Position numbers and translations under genes: made by a program. Below the pieces are notes generated by a model. It saw only the letters and a program-made list of their open reading frames with translations. It did no database searches and had not been told where the DNA came from. From assembly GCA_943787265.1 (NCBI GenBank), contig CALSLT010000009.1, forward strand, positions 248,001 to 312,000: a stretch of 64,000 nt of DNA, read 5' to 3'. Numbering within the stretch: the stretch's first letter is position 1; each line of letters starts with the position of its first letter. Source of the stretch: an uncultured Planctomycetaceae bacterium. Lineage in GTDB: Bacteria; Planctomycetota; Planctomycetia; Planctomycetales; Planctomycetaceae. This document shows, one piece after another, positions 9,411 through 19,042 of the stretch.

Positions 9411-12400
9411 TCAGCGGGGGGCCGCAAGTTTCAAACCGCGTTTTGGCAAGACCTTCACCTTGATGACGTACGGTTCAGCTCTACCGCCCTCGACAAACCA
9501 CGCCGGAAAACTGCTGCTGTCGATTTCGCTATAGTCAGGTGTCAGATTTCCCTGGCTGTTCTTGACAAGCGGAACTCTGGGCGCAACAGCACCGTAGACG
9601 TGAAGCTGGTAATTGATCCGTTCGAGGCTGTCGAAGGAGAAGTTCCCCTGTTCGTCAGTGCTTGCGGTGATCGCCTGTTTCGACGTAGCCGCCTTCGACG
9701 GGTGCGGATAGAGATGGAACCTTGCTTTCGCAATTCCACGGCCAGTCTCGAGATCGACAAGGCGGCCTGAAGCGGAAACTCCTTTCGACAGAGTCATGGT
9801 TTCGGGGAGATTGTTCCAGTCGAGTTTGGCGATATGACCGACGAAACCAGCCGCGTGTTTAATGTGCAATTCCATCCGGCCAGGAATCGATTCCGAAATT
9901 TGTTTCACAACGATCTCGCCATTCTCGTTGGCACGGAAGCCGCCGGATCGACTGAATCTGTTGGTCGGGTAAAACCATCCGCCAGCCCGTGCACCGCTTG
10001 CTGGATTTCCCTTTTCGTCAACAAGTCGGATGGTGTGCTCTCGCCCTTCGTCAAACTGAAATTTCAGGTCTGCAATCGGGTTTCCTTCGTCTAGCCGGAA
10101 AGGTTCCGTCAGCACCGATGCAACACTGCCGGAGCGTTCGTCAAGGACCAGTGCCTGATACTCGTGCCCCAGCGGAAGACCGGCTAGAAGAAACTCGCCG
10201 GGTACATCGCCGCCATCGATTCGTACTTCCTTGTTGTTGAAACCGTCGATTCGCTCCACAGGCAACACATATGTCTGAAAACTTCTCGAGAGACTTCCGT
10301 CAGCCATTCGAACTTCACCGCGAACAGCGCCGGCCGGGAGTAGTTGCACGTCAGCTCGGAATGGTTCTTCGGAAACGCCCACTTCGACTTCTGACTTTTT
10401 GACGACTGAATATCCAGTGAAGCCTTTCCCTGACCAGATAATCTTCGTCGGCACCTCGACGTCAAATTCGACTCGTGAATTCTCGATGTCAAAGTTTTCG
10501 CTGGAATAGGCTCCTGGCTTTTCCCTCGGAACGAACCCAGCTCGCAACTGGCCTTTAATTGGCAACTTCGGGTCGGCACCAACAAGTGTCAGAATCACTT
10601 TCCGAGTTTGACCTTGCAACTTCGGTTTTGCCGTGCCGACAGTTGCTCGTGGTGGATTATCGAACCGAGAAGGCTCATCCAATTTGATGACCCAATCGTC
10701 AATTGAGTCTTTCAGGTTTCTGTACATTCGCCGGCCTGGTAGTCGTAGGAGCAACTCTCCCTCGCCCAGATTACTAATGTGGAAATGTCCAACACCGTCA
10801 CGCTCTTCGATCTGCGTATCCACAATCGTGTTGCGGGTCAGATTGCTGTACTGGATGTATCGCTGTTTCGTTTTTCGATCCTGCCGAAGTGTCGCCAGAT
10901 CGCCGATGATCTGTCCCTTTACAGACAATGCCGGCTTCAAAGTTACATCGATCGGCTGCTGTCCCGCTCGTACTTCGCGGACGATTTGAGGAGCGAAACC
11001 GTCTGCCAGAATCAGCACGTCGTAGTTGGTGTCACTCGCCAGCGAATCCAGCACAACGGCGGCGTCAGTCTCCGAATATCCAAATCGGTAGAGCGGGGCC
11101 TCGCGTTCTTCATACCCTGCACTCCCCCAATGGTCACGAGGGCTGGGAATCCCCCAAGAGGTCGAGTGGCCATTTCGTGTGCGAGTTTCCTCGGCACTGT
11201 AGGCTGAAGCCAAAGTGACTGGCTCGCCGGAAACAGGGGACGTGATTAACAACTTTGTCGGCGTAGCTTTCTTGAGAACGATTCGGTTCTTCTCATCAGA
11301 AGACAGCGTTAGTTCGAAGCGTTCTTTCTCGTAACCCGGTGCTCTGATGTGGGCTCGCAGTGGCAAGTCAGACGTCGCGTTTGGCATTGCTACGGTGCCG
11401 AGCTTGTTCGACGCACTTCTGCTTGATTGAAGAGATGTTCCATTTCCATTGACGCCGAAGAAGTAGCTGCTCGACACGAAGGCATCCGAGATCGGCTTAC
11501 TCTGTTCATCGACGATTTCGAGATGAGTATCGAAACCAGGTTTGATGACGAGTTCGATATTTTCAGGCGGCCCATCCGCAGTCAATTGGAAAGGTCCAGC
11601 GACCGCTGGGGCGAACTTGACGGAGTCGTCCTTTCGGAGTCCGACGTAAACGAGCAGTGCTGATGATCCATCCTGCTTGTTGGTCAGACAGGAAACTGTT
11701 TCTTCGAATCGATGTTCGATGACGGACGTTTCCACCGTGGACTGAAACGCATTGCCATTTTGTCCGTTTCCATTTGCAAACTTGATAGCCAGCATGCCGA
11801 TGATAGACACGTCGCTGGGTACTGGCGTGCCGTCGTGCATCCTAAGTGTCCCGGAGATTCGGACTTCTTTCCGTGGAGCCGTCACGTGAAGATCGTGAGC
11901 GCCTCGTTTGTAGACGTGCACGCCTTCGCTATGGGCGAGTTCGCCCTGTGAGGCGATCAACTTTTCAATCTTCTCAACTCGTTCCTTTGGCGAAAGGGCT
12001 TGCTGCACGATCTGAACTGTCGCGTCAGCTCCTTCATAAAGGCCGAATGAGACGAAGGTGTAAGCGGCGACGACTCCGAGAAGCGTGTACCAGGGAACTC
12101 GGACGTGAGGCCGCTGGTCCGGCGTCACGATTCTGCGGACTCGATCGAATAATGGCGTTCTTGATTCGGGCGACTCGTCGCCGCCGAACGATTGCACTCC
12201 TGCGGCGAGTGCAAATTCACCGGCCGCTCCCGTGCCCAGTGACTCAGTCAGGCGGTCGACAATGTCGAGCAACGTTCGAGCAACCGGGACAGCGGAACCA
12301 GTCGCCGTGACGGCGGCGGCATCGCAGCACGCCTCTCGTTCGATGCGGATCTGACGGCTCAGCCACCAGACGGCCGGGTTGAAAAACAGGAACGATTCAA

Positions 12401-13247
12401 CCAGCAACTGTCCCAGGTTGACCAGGAAGTCGAAGCGTTTGGCGTGAGCCAGTTCGTGAGCGATCACGATTCGCAGTTGCTCAATCGGCACACCGGTCAG
12501 CATCGCGGGTGGCATCAACAGAGTCGGCCAGAAAGTACCGACGATGCCGGGGACGGAAACTTTGTCGCTAACAACCAGCGAGACAGGCCAGCGCAGATTC
12601 ATACGATGAGACAGCTCCTGAATGACACCACGCACCTGGCTGAGCATCGTTTCGTCAGTTGGCGTCTGGGATGGCTCCAGCTTACGCAGTGCGACGATCG
12701 TACGAACCAGCCGGAGCATCATTCCCAGCACGCCGAAGACCCATAGTCCTGCGGCAAGGGCCGGCCACGCGAGTTGCGATTGCTTCGTGACTTCGGACGT
12801 CGTCGATGCCGGGCGACGGCGATCGGCTTCGAAATCTGTGGCGACCTCTTCCGCGGTATGCGACGTGACGGAATGGCCTGAAGGGGCGACTTTCGTCTGG
12901 TCTTGGTCGGCGTGGGGACTGCTCTGCCGGGCTGACTCCACCGGGGCTTGTTCGGTCTGCAGAGGGGACGACTCAATTGTTGAAATTTCCGATCCTCGCG
13001 TTGTCGCTGCATCGGTGTCTGTTGAGGTGGTCACGTCCGTGGAAACGGTAGCCGCCGTCATGAGTGTCGCCAGAACGACGACCAGCAGGCCGCCACTGGC
13101 CACTGCGTAGCGAGTTGTCGTGCGTTTCGCCGGTAGCGAACGAAGCGTCAGCCAGCACAGAACGGCAACGATGCCCGCCTGCCACAGCGAGTGGCCAAGC
13201 GTTTGAATCAGCATTCGACAATGATCAATGGAAACGGCGTCGAGCAT
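9411..13247 (-). CDS. M56 (BlaR1-like) sensor metalloprotease with long carboxypeptidase-regulatory-like tail
   Basis: The 1278-residue protein starts at ATG 13247 with GGAG eight bases upstream. Membrane segments lie at about residues 20-38, 50-66, 158-182, and one after the protease. The M56 zinc motif HELAH is at 264-268, followed by NPAVWWLSRQIRIEREACCDAA, which supplies the third-ligand region. From about residue 480 to the end are repeated beta-sandwich units, such as VKGQIIGDLATL, VRGEVRMADGSL and ASGRLVDLETGRG, typical of CarboxypepD_reg-like domains. By analogy with BlaR1, it should sense an outside signal and cleave or inactivate the BlaI-type repressor encoded just upstream. The gap of 62 bases suggests one operon. 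No penicillin-binding sensor domain is present, so the ligand is unknown. Confidence 0.88.
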   Translation of the reverse strand: MLDAVSIDHCRMLIQTLGHSLWQAGIVAVLCWLTLRSLPAKRTTTRYAVASGGLLVVVLATLMTAATVSTDVTTSTDTDAATTRGSEISTIESSPLQTEQAPVESARQSSPHADQDQTKVAPSGHSVTSHTAEEVATDFEADRRRPASTTSEVTKQSQLAWPALAAGLWVFGVLGMMLRLVRTIVALRKLEPSQTPTDETMLSQVRGVIQELSHRMNLRWPVSLVVSDKVSVPGIVGTFWPTLLMPPAMLTGVPIEQLRIVIAHELAHAKRFDFLVNLGQLLVESFLFFNPAVWWLSRQIRIEREACCDAAAVTATGSAVPVARTLLDIVDRLTESLGTGAAGEFALAAGVQSFGGDESPESRTPLFDRVRRIVTPDQRPHVRVPWYTLLGVVAAYTFVSFGLYEGADATVQIVQQALSPKERVEKIEKLIASQGELAHSEGVHVYKRGAHDLHVTAPRKEVRISGTLRMHDGTPVPSDVSIIGMLAIKFANGNGQNGNAFQSTVETSVIEHRFEETVSCLTNKQDGSSALLVYVGLRKDDSVKFAPAVAGPFQLTADGPPENIELVIKPGFDTHLEIVDEQSKPISDAFVSSSYFFGVNGNGTSLQSSRSASNKLGTVAMPNATSDLPLRAHIRAPGYEKERFELTLSSDEKNRIVLKKATPTKLLITSPVSGEPVTLASAYSAEETRTRNGHSTSWGIPSPRDHWGSAGYEEREAPLYRFGYSETDAAVVLDSLASDTNYDVLILADGFAPQIVREVRAGQQPIDVTLKPALSVKGQIIGDLATLRQDRKTKQRYIQYSNLTRNTIVDTQIEERDGVGHFHISNLGEGELLLRLPGRRMYRNLKDSIDDWVIKLDEPSRFDNPPRATVGTAKPKLQGQTRKVILTLVGADPKLPIKGQLRAGFVPREKPGAYSSENFDIENSRVEFDVEVPTKIIWSGKGFTGYSVVKKSEVEVGVSEEPFRADVQLLPAGAVRGEVRMADGSLSRSFQTYVLPVERIDGFNNKEVRIDGGDVPGEFLLAGLPLGHEYQALVLDERSGSVASVLTEPFRLDEGNPIADLKFQFDEGREHTIRLVDEKGNPASGARAGGWFYPTNRFSRSGGFRANENGEIVVKQISESIPGRMELHIKHAAGFVGHIAKLDWNNLPETMTLSKGVSASGRLVDLETGRGIAKARFHLYPHPSKAATSKQAITASTDEQGNFSFDSLERINYQLHVYGAVAPRVPLVKNSQGNLTPDYSEIDSSSFPAWFVEGGRAEPYVIKVKVLPKRGLKLAAPR

Positions 13248-13309
13248 GATGTGACTCCGTGAGGGGGCGACAAAAAGGGAACTAATCAACGCGTGCAGGC
13301 TGCAGTTCG

Positions 13310-13726
13310 CTACGGCTTTCGACGAGTCTTTGTTTCCGGCAGCTTGCCTTCAAACTCGTCCAGAAACTGACGGATGGCGTCAACGTCTTCGGCCGCGGCG
13401 TTCGTGCCGGACAGAAGCTGCTGCACTGCCAACGCTGGGTCGCCGCCGAACACTCGGCTGACCAGACTCTTCATCATTGGTCCGGCAATTTGCTCACGCG
13501 ACTTCTTCGGCGAGTAGACATTGGCCGGGCCGTCTTTCTGCCGCTTCGCCGAGAGCAGGCCCTTTTTCTGCATGACCTGCATGACGGACAGGACCGACGT
13601 GTACGCTCTCGGTTTTCCGTCTGGAAGCCGCTCCAGTACCTCGCGAACTGTCGACGGTCCGTGTTCCCACAGAACGCCCAGGACCTGAAGCTCAAATTCG
13701 GCCGGCTGGTATTTCTCGTTTTTCAT
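13310..13726 (-). CDS. BlaI/MecI-family transcriptional repressor
   Basis: The 138-residue protein matches the BlaI/MecI/CopY family over its winged-helix N-terminus: PAEFELQVLGVLWEHGPSTVREVLERL, then RAYTSVLSVMQVMQKKGLL, which is the recognition helix region, and a C-terminal dimerisation half. Such repressors bind palindromes as dimers and are inactivated after M56-protease signalling. It is upstream of the M56 gene on the same strand. Two matching 16-bp palindromes stand immediately before its start, so autoregulation is likely. ATG 13726 has AAGG five bases upstream. Confidence 0.93.
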   Translation of the reverse strand: MKNEKYQPAEFELQVLGVLWEHGPSTVREVLERLPDGKPRAYTSVLSVMQVMQKKGLLSAKRQKDGPANVYSPKKSREQIAGPMMKSLVSRVFGGDPALAVQQLLSGTNAAAEDVDAIRQFLDEFEGKLPETKTRRKP

Positions 13727-13736
13727 TACCTTGCCT

Positions 13737-13752
13737 ACTGTTGGAACAGTAC
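13737..13752. promoter_or_regulatory. Operator palindrome 1 of the BlaI/M56 operon
   Basis: TACTGTTGGAACAGTA has two perfect 7-base arms, TACTGTT and AACAGTA, around a 2-base centre. It is 11 bases upstream of the repressor start codon. The TACT/AGTA outer halves resemble BlaI/MecI/CopY-type operators (core TACA/TGTA). Confidence 0.72.
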
Positions 13753-13769
13753 TGAAGGCTTCAGGGTAT

Positions 13770-13785
13770 ACTGTTTCAGCAGTAC
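13770..13785. promoter_or_regulatory. Operator palindrome 2 of the BlaI/M56 operon
   Basis: TACTGTTTCAGCAGTA repeats the operator-1 pattern with 5-base outer arms TACTG/CAGTA and the same 16-base length. Its centre is 33 bases from operator 1, about three helical turns, so two dimers would sit on the same face of DNA. A TTGACG (minus strand, 13786-13791) adjoins it and may be the -35 box. Confidence 0.68.
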
Positions 13786-13936
13786 GTCAAGCGCAGTTTC
13801 GTCGCGAGTCGAAAAAACATGCACCTCTGAGTGAGAGTTTCGACGACGCGGGAATCCAGCCACAGAGTCCACGGGGAAAATCCTCGACGGAACACCTCTC
13901 TTACTTCGGTGCTCTCTGTGGCTCAGATTTTTCTCT

Positions 13937-14695
13937 CTACCGGCCGTCTGATTCGAGAAGTCTGAGCATCTCGGTCGCGTAGCGTTTACCGAGGAGTAGC
14001 TGGCTCTTCCGGTCGAAATGGACTTTGTCGAAGACGGTCAGTTCGTTCGATCGGGCGAGTCCAGTGCCAGGTACGGTTTCGACGAGTTGTGCGATCTGGT
14101 CGTTCACGATTGCCTTGCCGTAAATCTCGCCAGCAACGAAGCGAAGGTCAGGATTCTTCAGATCGGCACGCAGTCGAGTGACGAGGTCGGTCAGCCGCTT
14201 GAGGTACTCTGTGTCGCTCCGATTTCCTTCGCCCTGGTGCCACAGCACGCCGTCGACCTTGAGATTCTTTACCTTCGCCAACCGATCGATCGTGTGGACG
14301 TAGAGGTCTTGCCCTTTCCCCCACTGCTGAATCTTCGTGCCGCCTCGAGCGTTGTGAATCAGTCCAATCGTCTTGCCAGGCATTTTCTCTGCCATCTCAT
14401 GCGCAAAGCCAGCTCCGGGACTGATCCGCTGCATGGTGATCACCTTGCGGTCAGTGGCAAACCGATTCAGCGGATTCGTCGCCGGAATCCATTTCCCTTT
14501 TTCGTCCAGCAGTAGCACGTTCGCAATCGGCTTCTCATCGCCATCTTCCAAAGCGGCCCGCCCCGCCATGTTCGATTGACCGATCAGGAGAAAGACAAGA
14601 TCAGGCTTTGGTGCCTGGTCATCGGCAAACGAAAAGGAGTGGATGTTCGCGACACTGGCGACGCACAAGGTCAAAGCAAACGACAATCGACTCAT
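13937..14695 (-). CDS. Secreted SASA-type carbohydrate esterase (sialate O-acetylesterase-like)
   Basis: The 252-residue protein starts at ATG 14695 (GGAG seven bases upstream) with a signal peptide MSRLSFALTLCVASVAN. The GDSL/SASA fold is shown by FLLIGQSNMAG (nucleophile Ser), GFAHEMAEKM, and VLWHQGEGNR (oxyanion/active-site region), and a catalytic His is likely in DKVHFDRKSQ near the C-terminus. It should remove acetyl groups from polysaccharides or sialate-like sugars outside the cytoplasm. It fits the adjacent cluster of secreted carbohydrate-active proteins. Confidence 0.87.
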   Translation of the reverse strand: MSRLSFALTLCVASVANIHSFSFADDQAPKPDLVFLLIGQSNMAGRAALEDGDEKPIANVLLLDEKGKWIPATNPLNRFATDRKVITMQRISPGAGFAHEMAEKMPGKTIGLIHNARGGTKIQQWGKGQDLYVHTIDRLAKVKNLKVDGVLWHQGEGNRSDTEYLKRLTDLVTRLRADLKNPDLRFVAGEIYGKAIVNDQIAQLVETVPGTGLARSNELTVFDKVHFDRKSQLLLGKRYATEMLRLLESDGR

Positions 14696-14867
14696 GAGAA
14701 ACTCCGAAATGGTGCAGGCCACAAAATAGGTACTTGTTCAATCTGGAAACGTTGACCGAGAACTGTAACTCGACACGTCTCTGGTCATAAAGTTAGCGTT
14801 GGCCTGTCGCGTCGCTTCGGCGGAAACTCTATCGTGGCAACACGAGACAACTTTGCGACTCATTTTT

Positions 14868-14931
14868 GTAGGGTGCGTCTCGACGCACAACTGCGTCACG
14901 CGGAACGGGGGTGCGTCAGGACGCACGCTAC
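14868..14931. repeat. Paired-hairpin palindromic element
   Basis: Outer arms GTAG (14868-14871) and CTAC (14928-14931) enclose two hairpins: TGCGTC/GACGCA around TC (14874-14887) and GTGCGTC/GACGCAC around AG (14911-14926). The shared TGCGTC stem in opposite halves is the plan of a REPIN-like element. A T6 run follows at 14935-14940, so it may also act as a terminator on the plus strand. Confidence 0.55.
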
Positions 14932-14993
14932 GGCTTTTTTGATGTGCAAGCGATTTCTTGTCTCTGTCATCTTTGTGGCTTCAGGAATCTGAC

Positions 14994-17447
14994 ATGCGGA
15001 ATATCAGGTTGTGGCAGATTGCTTGCGTGATCGTCGTGCTGAGCGGCCGAGGCTATGCGCAGTCAGACGCAGTTCCCATTGTCGCTGGCTTTGAAAGATT
15101 CGCCCGGCACCAGGAAATATCACAGCAGGTCGCGGGCCGACTGCTGCTGACCGAGCTGAGCTGCACGGCCTGTCACTCAGCGACCTCGGATGACTTGAAG
15201 CCAAAGCTCGGGCCGCGGCTCGATGGATCGGGCAATCGGCTTGAGCACGAATGGATTGCACGGTTTCTGGCGGCACCGCAGAAGGAGAAGCCAGGAACCA
15301 CGATGCCCAATGTGCTGGCGGGATTTCCCGATGCCGGGCGAAGTGCTGCGATAAGAGCTCTGGCCGTGTTTCTGTCTTCCCTGAGTGAGCCGTTTCCGGA
15401 CATCAAGGGAAACGGTGCGAGAGGAGTGCCGCATGAATTCTGGAAGCACGGCGATGTCGATCAAGGACGACGTCTCTATCACCAGGTTGGCTGTGTTGCC
15501 TGCCACGAGGCCGACGAAGATTACGAGACTGTCGAAACGAAACCGTCGCCTCTCGACCAGTTACTTGAACAGCTCGACGAAGACGAGCTGAAGGAACTCG
15601 GACTGTCTGCGGCATCTCGCCGTGTCCCGTCCGTGCCGCATGGCAACCTTGCTGCTAAATACTCGCCGCAATCGCTGGCGTTTTTCCTGCTTGATCCGCA
15701 CAAAACTCGCACTGGCGGGCGTATGCCGAACCTCAAACTTGGTGTCGTTGAGGCGGCTGATATCACGGCCTGGCTTCTCAGGGACAGCAAGTCAGTCGTA
15801 ATTCCGAGTGAGCAGGCTCAGGCATACGGTGACGATGTCATTGAAACCGGACGCCGCCTTTTTGGTGAGCTTGGATGCTCGAATTGCCACTCGGTTAAAG
15901 GCATCGCCCCGGCAAAGATGGCGAAGCCGCTGGTGGAACTGAATCTTGCGGGGCCACAAAACTGCGTCGGCGCACCCCGATCGGGCCTTCCGCATTTCCC
16001 GCTGGACGATTTTCAGATCGAGACGTTGAAGTCGACTTTGACGGATGACCGCAACAACGCATCAGCTCCGGGGAAGACGTTACCTGGACAACAACTTGAT
16101 GCTCAGATATTGAAAATGAATTGCCTGGCGTGTCACGAACGAGATGGCAGGGGCGGAGTCGGTCGATATCGCCGTCCGTACTTTGAAACCGTTGGCCATG
16201 TCGACATTGGCGACGAAGGGCGACTGCCGCCTCCATTGACTGGAGTTGGGAATAAACTGCAATCGAGCTGGCTGACTCGGGTACTGAAAGGGACGGGCGA
16301 CGTCCGGTCTCACATGCGAATTCGGATGCCGTTGTTTCCCGCCGATCAGGTCAAGTCGCTGCCGACATGGCTTACACAAGCGGATCGGGATTCGAAGACG
16401 GCAGGATCCGAGAAAGACGTCTTCGGTGATGTCAGCAAGCTGGCAGAAGACGGACGTCTGCTGCTCGATACGGGCTGTGTGCAGTGCCACCCGTTGCGAG
16501 GGGATGCTGTTCCCGGAGTGGTCGGCATCGATCTGGAGGGAATTGCCAGCCGAGTCCAGCCGCAGTGGTTTCATGACTTTTTGTTGAATCCCGGTAAGTT
16601 GAAACCTCGGACTCGGATGCCGACATTCTTTCCGAATGGAAAGAGTCAGAACGCGGCCATCCTGAAGGGCGACACCGAACGGCAGATCTCTGCGATGTGG
16701 GCGTACCTCAAGAACGCAGGCAAGCTTGAGTTACCGCCAAAGATTCAGAAGGCGAGGTCACAGAATTACGAACTGATTCCGAAGGACAGGCCGATTGTCC
16801 TGAGGACGTTTATGGATGAAGCCGGCACGCACGCGATCGCGGTCGGGTTTCCCGAGAAGGTTCATTTCGCGTTTGACGCTGAGCAGGTTCGACTGGCACA
16901 TGCCTGGCGAGGCAAGTTTCTCGATGCACAGGGGACGTGGTTTGTGAGGTTTGCTCCTCCGGCCGACCCGCTCGGCGATGAACAGGTCCGACTTCCGCCA
17001 GGTGTGCCGTTCGTCCTGCTCAAAGAAGCCCAAGGCGACGACGACGACTTTTCATCCCCGGATTTCGATGCAAAGAAAGCGGGCTATCGATTCCAGGGAT
17101 ATCGGCTGGACAAATCCGGAGTGCCGACCTTTCTTTACCGGTACGGTCGGTTCGGCATCGAAGACCTGATCAAGCCAGGTGCCGACAGAACACTGGTTCG
17201 CCAGTTGACGATCATCGATCGAACTCCCGAAGAACCTGCGGTTTCATTGTGGTTCCGAGGGCATTTTGGCAAGTCTCTCAAATACGACCGCCCATTCGCT
17301 TACACGAATGATGCCGGAGTCTCGATGGCTATCCCGGCCGGGCTGAAACACGCCGGCGAACTTGAGGCCCGGGAAGACGGAACTCACTGGATTGTCCCGG
17401 TGAAGGTTGAACGGAAGAAAATGATCGAGGTGCGATACCAATGGTAA
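14994..17447 (+). CDS. Secreted multi-domain c-type cytochrome with five CxxCH motifs
   Basis: The 817-residue protein starts at ATG 14994 (AGGA eight bases upstream) with a signal peptide MRNIRLWQIACVIV. Five heme-c motifs are visible: SCTACH, GCVACH, GCSNCH, NCLACH and GCVQCH, spread over residues about 50-520. Several are followed by Met-containing loops such as TRMPTFFP that could supply the sixth iron ligand. The last 200 residues have no heme motif and look beta-rich. It is probably a periplasmic electron-transfer protein. Its stop overlaps the start of the next gene by 7 bases, so the two products are likely made together. Confidence 0.87.
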   Translation: MRNIRLWQIACVIVVLSGRGYAQSDAVPIVAGFERFARHQEISQQVAGRLLLTELSCTACHSATSDDLKPKLGPRLDGSGNRLEHEWIARFLAAPQKEKPGTTMPNVLAGFPDAGRSAAIRALAVFLSSLSEPFPDIKGNGARGVPHEFWKHGDVDQGRRLYHQVGCVACHEADEDYETVETKPSPLDQLLEQLDEDELKELGLSAASRRVPSVPHGNLAAKYSPQSLAFFLLDPHKTRTGGRMPNLKLGVVEAADITAWLLRDSKSVVIPSEQAQAYGDDVIETGRRLFGELGCSNCHSVKGIAPAKMAKPLVELNLAGPQNCVGAPRSGLPHFPLDDFQIETLKSTLTDDRNNASAPGKTLPGQQLDAQILKMNCLACHERDGRGGVGRYRRPYFETVGHVDIGDEGRLPPPLTGVGNKLQSSWLTRVLKGTGDVRSHMRIRMPLFPADQVKSLPTWLTQADRDSKTAGSEKDVFGDVSKLAEDGRLLLDTGCVQCHPLRGDAVPGVVGIDLEGIASRVQPQWFHDFLLNPGKLKPRTRMPTFFPNGKSQNAAILKGDTERQISAMWAYLKNAGKLELPPKIQKARSQNYELIPKDRPIVLRTFMDEAGTHAIAVGFPEKVHFAFDAEQVRLAHAWRGKFLDAQGTWFVRFAPPADPLGDEQVRLPPGVPFVLLKEAQGDDDDFSSPDFDAKKAGYRFQGYRLDKSGVPTFLYRYGRFGIEDLIKPGADRTLVRQLTIIDRTPEEPAVSLWFRGHFGKSLKYDRPFAYTNDAGVSMAIPAGLKHAGELEAREDGTHWIVPVKVERKKMIEVRYQW

Positions 17448-18997
17448 ATCGAATGACGCTTCTAGCTGTACTGCTTTGCTGGCTGTCGCCCGAAGCGCCG
17501 GCGAGGGCTGCGGAAGAAAATGACTATTACCGATTGGTCTCCGTCTCCGTCGCCGAGACAAGCACCTCGTCGCGAGCGAAGAACTGGAAACCCGCCCCCG
17601 ATGGACTCGCTCTGGAAGTCAGCGGTTTGGCAGTGCTCGACGATCGCCGAGTTGCGGTCGCAATTCGAAAAGGTGAAGTCTGGATTCTGGACGGCGTCTA
17701 CGACGAACCGCCGAAGAATGTGACGTATCGTCGATTCGCCTCAGCGCTTCACGAACCACTCGGTCTGCTCAAACACGGCGACTCGTTTTACACGACTCAA
17801 CGTAGCGAGCTGACAAAGATTCGGGACACGGACAAGGATGGCGAGGCCGACGAATACTTGACCGTCGCGAAAGGCTGGGGAGTCACTGGCGGGTATCACG
17901 AATACGCCTACGGACCGAAACTCGATCGCGATGGCAATCTGTGGCTGACACTGAATATCGGAATGGGTCTGAAAGGTGCACAGTTAGATCGAACGATCAA
18001 GGATCCCATTCTTGGTTATCGACAGGGCCGCTGGCGTGGCTGGGGGATGAAAGTTCGCCCCGACGGCGATCTGGTACCGGTCTGTGCAGGAATGAGATCT
18101 CCCAGCGGCATCGGTGCCAATGCCGATGGCGACATGTTTTATACCGACCAGCAGGGAAACTGGGTCGCGACAAACTCGCTGCATCACATGCGCGAGGGAG
18201 CGTTTTTTCATCACGTCGAGGCATTGGCATCGATGAGCGAAGAAGGTTCACCGATCAGCGGCGTGAAGAAAGTCCCCGGAGGATTGCCTTACCCTGAAGC
18301 CATGAAACAGTTTCCGCAGCTTCGACCGCCGGCTGTGTGGTTTCCCTATAAGAAGGCAGGGCAGTCAGCGACGGACATCATGCTTGACGAAAGCGACGGC
18401 AAGTTCGGGCCGTTTGCCGGTCAACTGTTTGTCGGCGAATTCACCCAGGCGGCCATGAACCGGGTCTTCCTGGAAAAGGTCAACGGCGAGTATCAAGGTG
18501 CGTGCTTCCCGTTCCGATCACGATTCGCATCAGCAGTCCTGCGAATGTCTCAGGGAACCGACGGTAGCGTTTTCGTCGGCCTGACCAACCGCGGCTGGAG
18601 CAGTCTGGGTACGGCATCGTACGGCCTGCAGCGCCTCGTCTGGACTGGCGACGTTCCGTTTGAGATCAAAGAAATGCGAGCGAAGCCCGACGGCTTCGAA
18701 TTGCTTTTCACAAAGCCAGTTGATCGCGAAGTCGCTCTGGCAACATCGTCATACGAAATGAGCAGCCACGCGTACTTGTACCACTCGACCTATGGTAGTG
18801 ACGAAATTCAGAAACAACATCTGACTCCAAATCGAGCGACGGTTTCTGACGATGGTTTGACCGTTCGACTTTACATCGACGGCCTGCGAGGACTCTTCGT
18901 CCACGAGCTGGTGGCTTCGCACATCCGCAGTCAGGACGGCGAGCCGCTTCTGCACCCTCACGCCTGGTACACGCTGAATCGAATTCCGAAAGAGTGA
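17441..18997 (+). CDS. Secreted beta-propeller protein, glucose/sorbosone-dehydrogenase-like
   Basis: The 518-residue protein starts at ATG 17441, inside the end of the cytochrome gene. Signal peptide MVNRMTLLAVLLCW is followed by a propeller with blades such as LEVSGLAVLDDRRVAVA, GLLKHGDSFYTTQR, LTKIRDTDKDGEADEY, PDGDLVPVCAGMRSPSG and TDGSVFVGLTNRGW. Similar proteins in planctomycetes accompany PVC-type cytochrome c modules and are thought to oxidise sugars or alcohols. No cofactor-binding residue can be named. Overlap with the pentaheme cytochrome supports a dehydrogenase/electron-acceptor pair. Confidence 0.8.
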   Translation: MVNRMTLLAVLLCWLSPEAPARAAEENDYYRLVSVSVAETSTSSRAKNWKPAPDGLALEVSGLAVLDDRRVAVAIRKGEVWILDGVYDEPPKNVTYRRFASALHEPLGLLKHGDSFYTTQRSELTKIRDTDKDGEADEYLTVAKGWGVTGGYHEYAYGPKLDRDGNLWLTLNIGMGLKGAQLDRTIKDPILGYRQGRWRGWGMKVRPDGDLVPVCAGMRSPSGIGANADGDMFYTDQQGNWVATNSLHHMREGAFFHHVEALASMSEEGSPISGVKKVPGGLPYPEAMKQFPQLRPPAVWFPYKKAGQSATDIMLDESDGKFGPFAGQLFVGEFTQAAMNRVFLEKVNGEYQGACFPFRSRFASAVLRMSQGTDGSVFVGLTNRGWSSLGTASYGLQRLVWTGDVPFEIKEMRAKPDGFELLFTKPVDREVALATSSYEMSSHAYLYHSTYGSDEIQKQHLTPNRATVSDDGLTVRLYIDGLRGLFVHELVASHIRSQDGEPLLHPHAWYTLNRIPKE

Positions 18998-19042
18998 CGC
19001 GTCCCGATCTACGGTCCTGTTAACGAAGAACGAAACACGATT

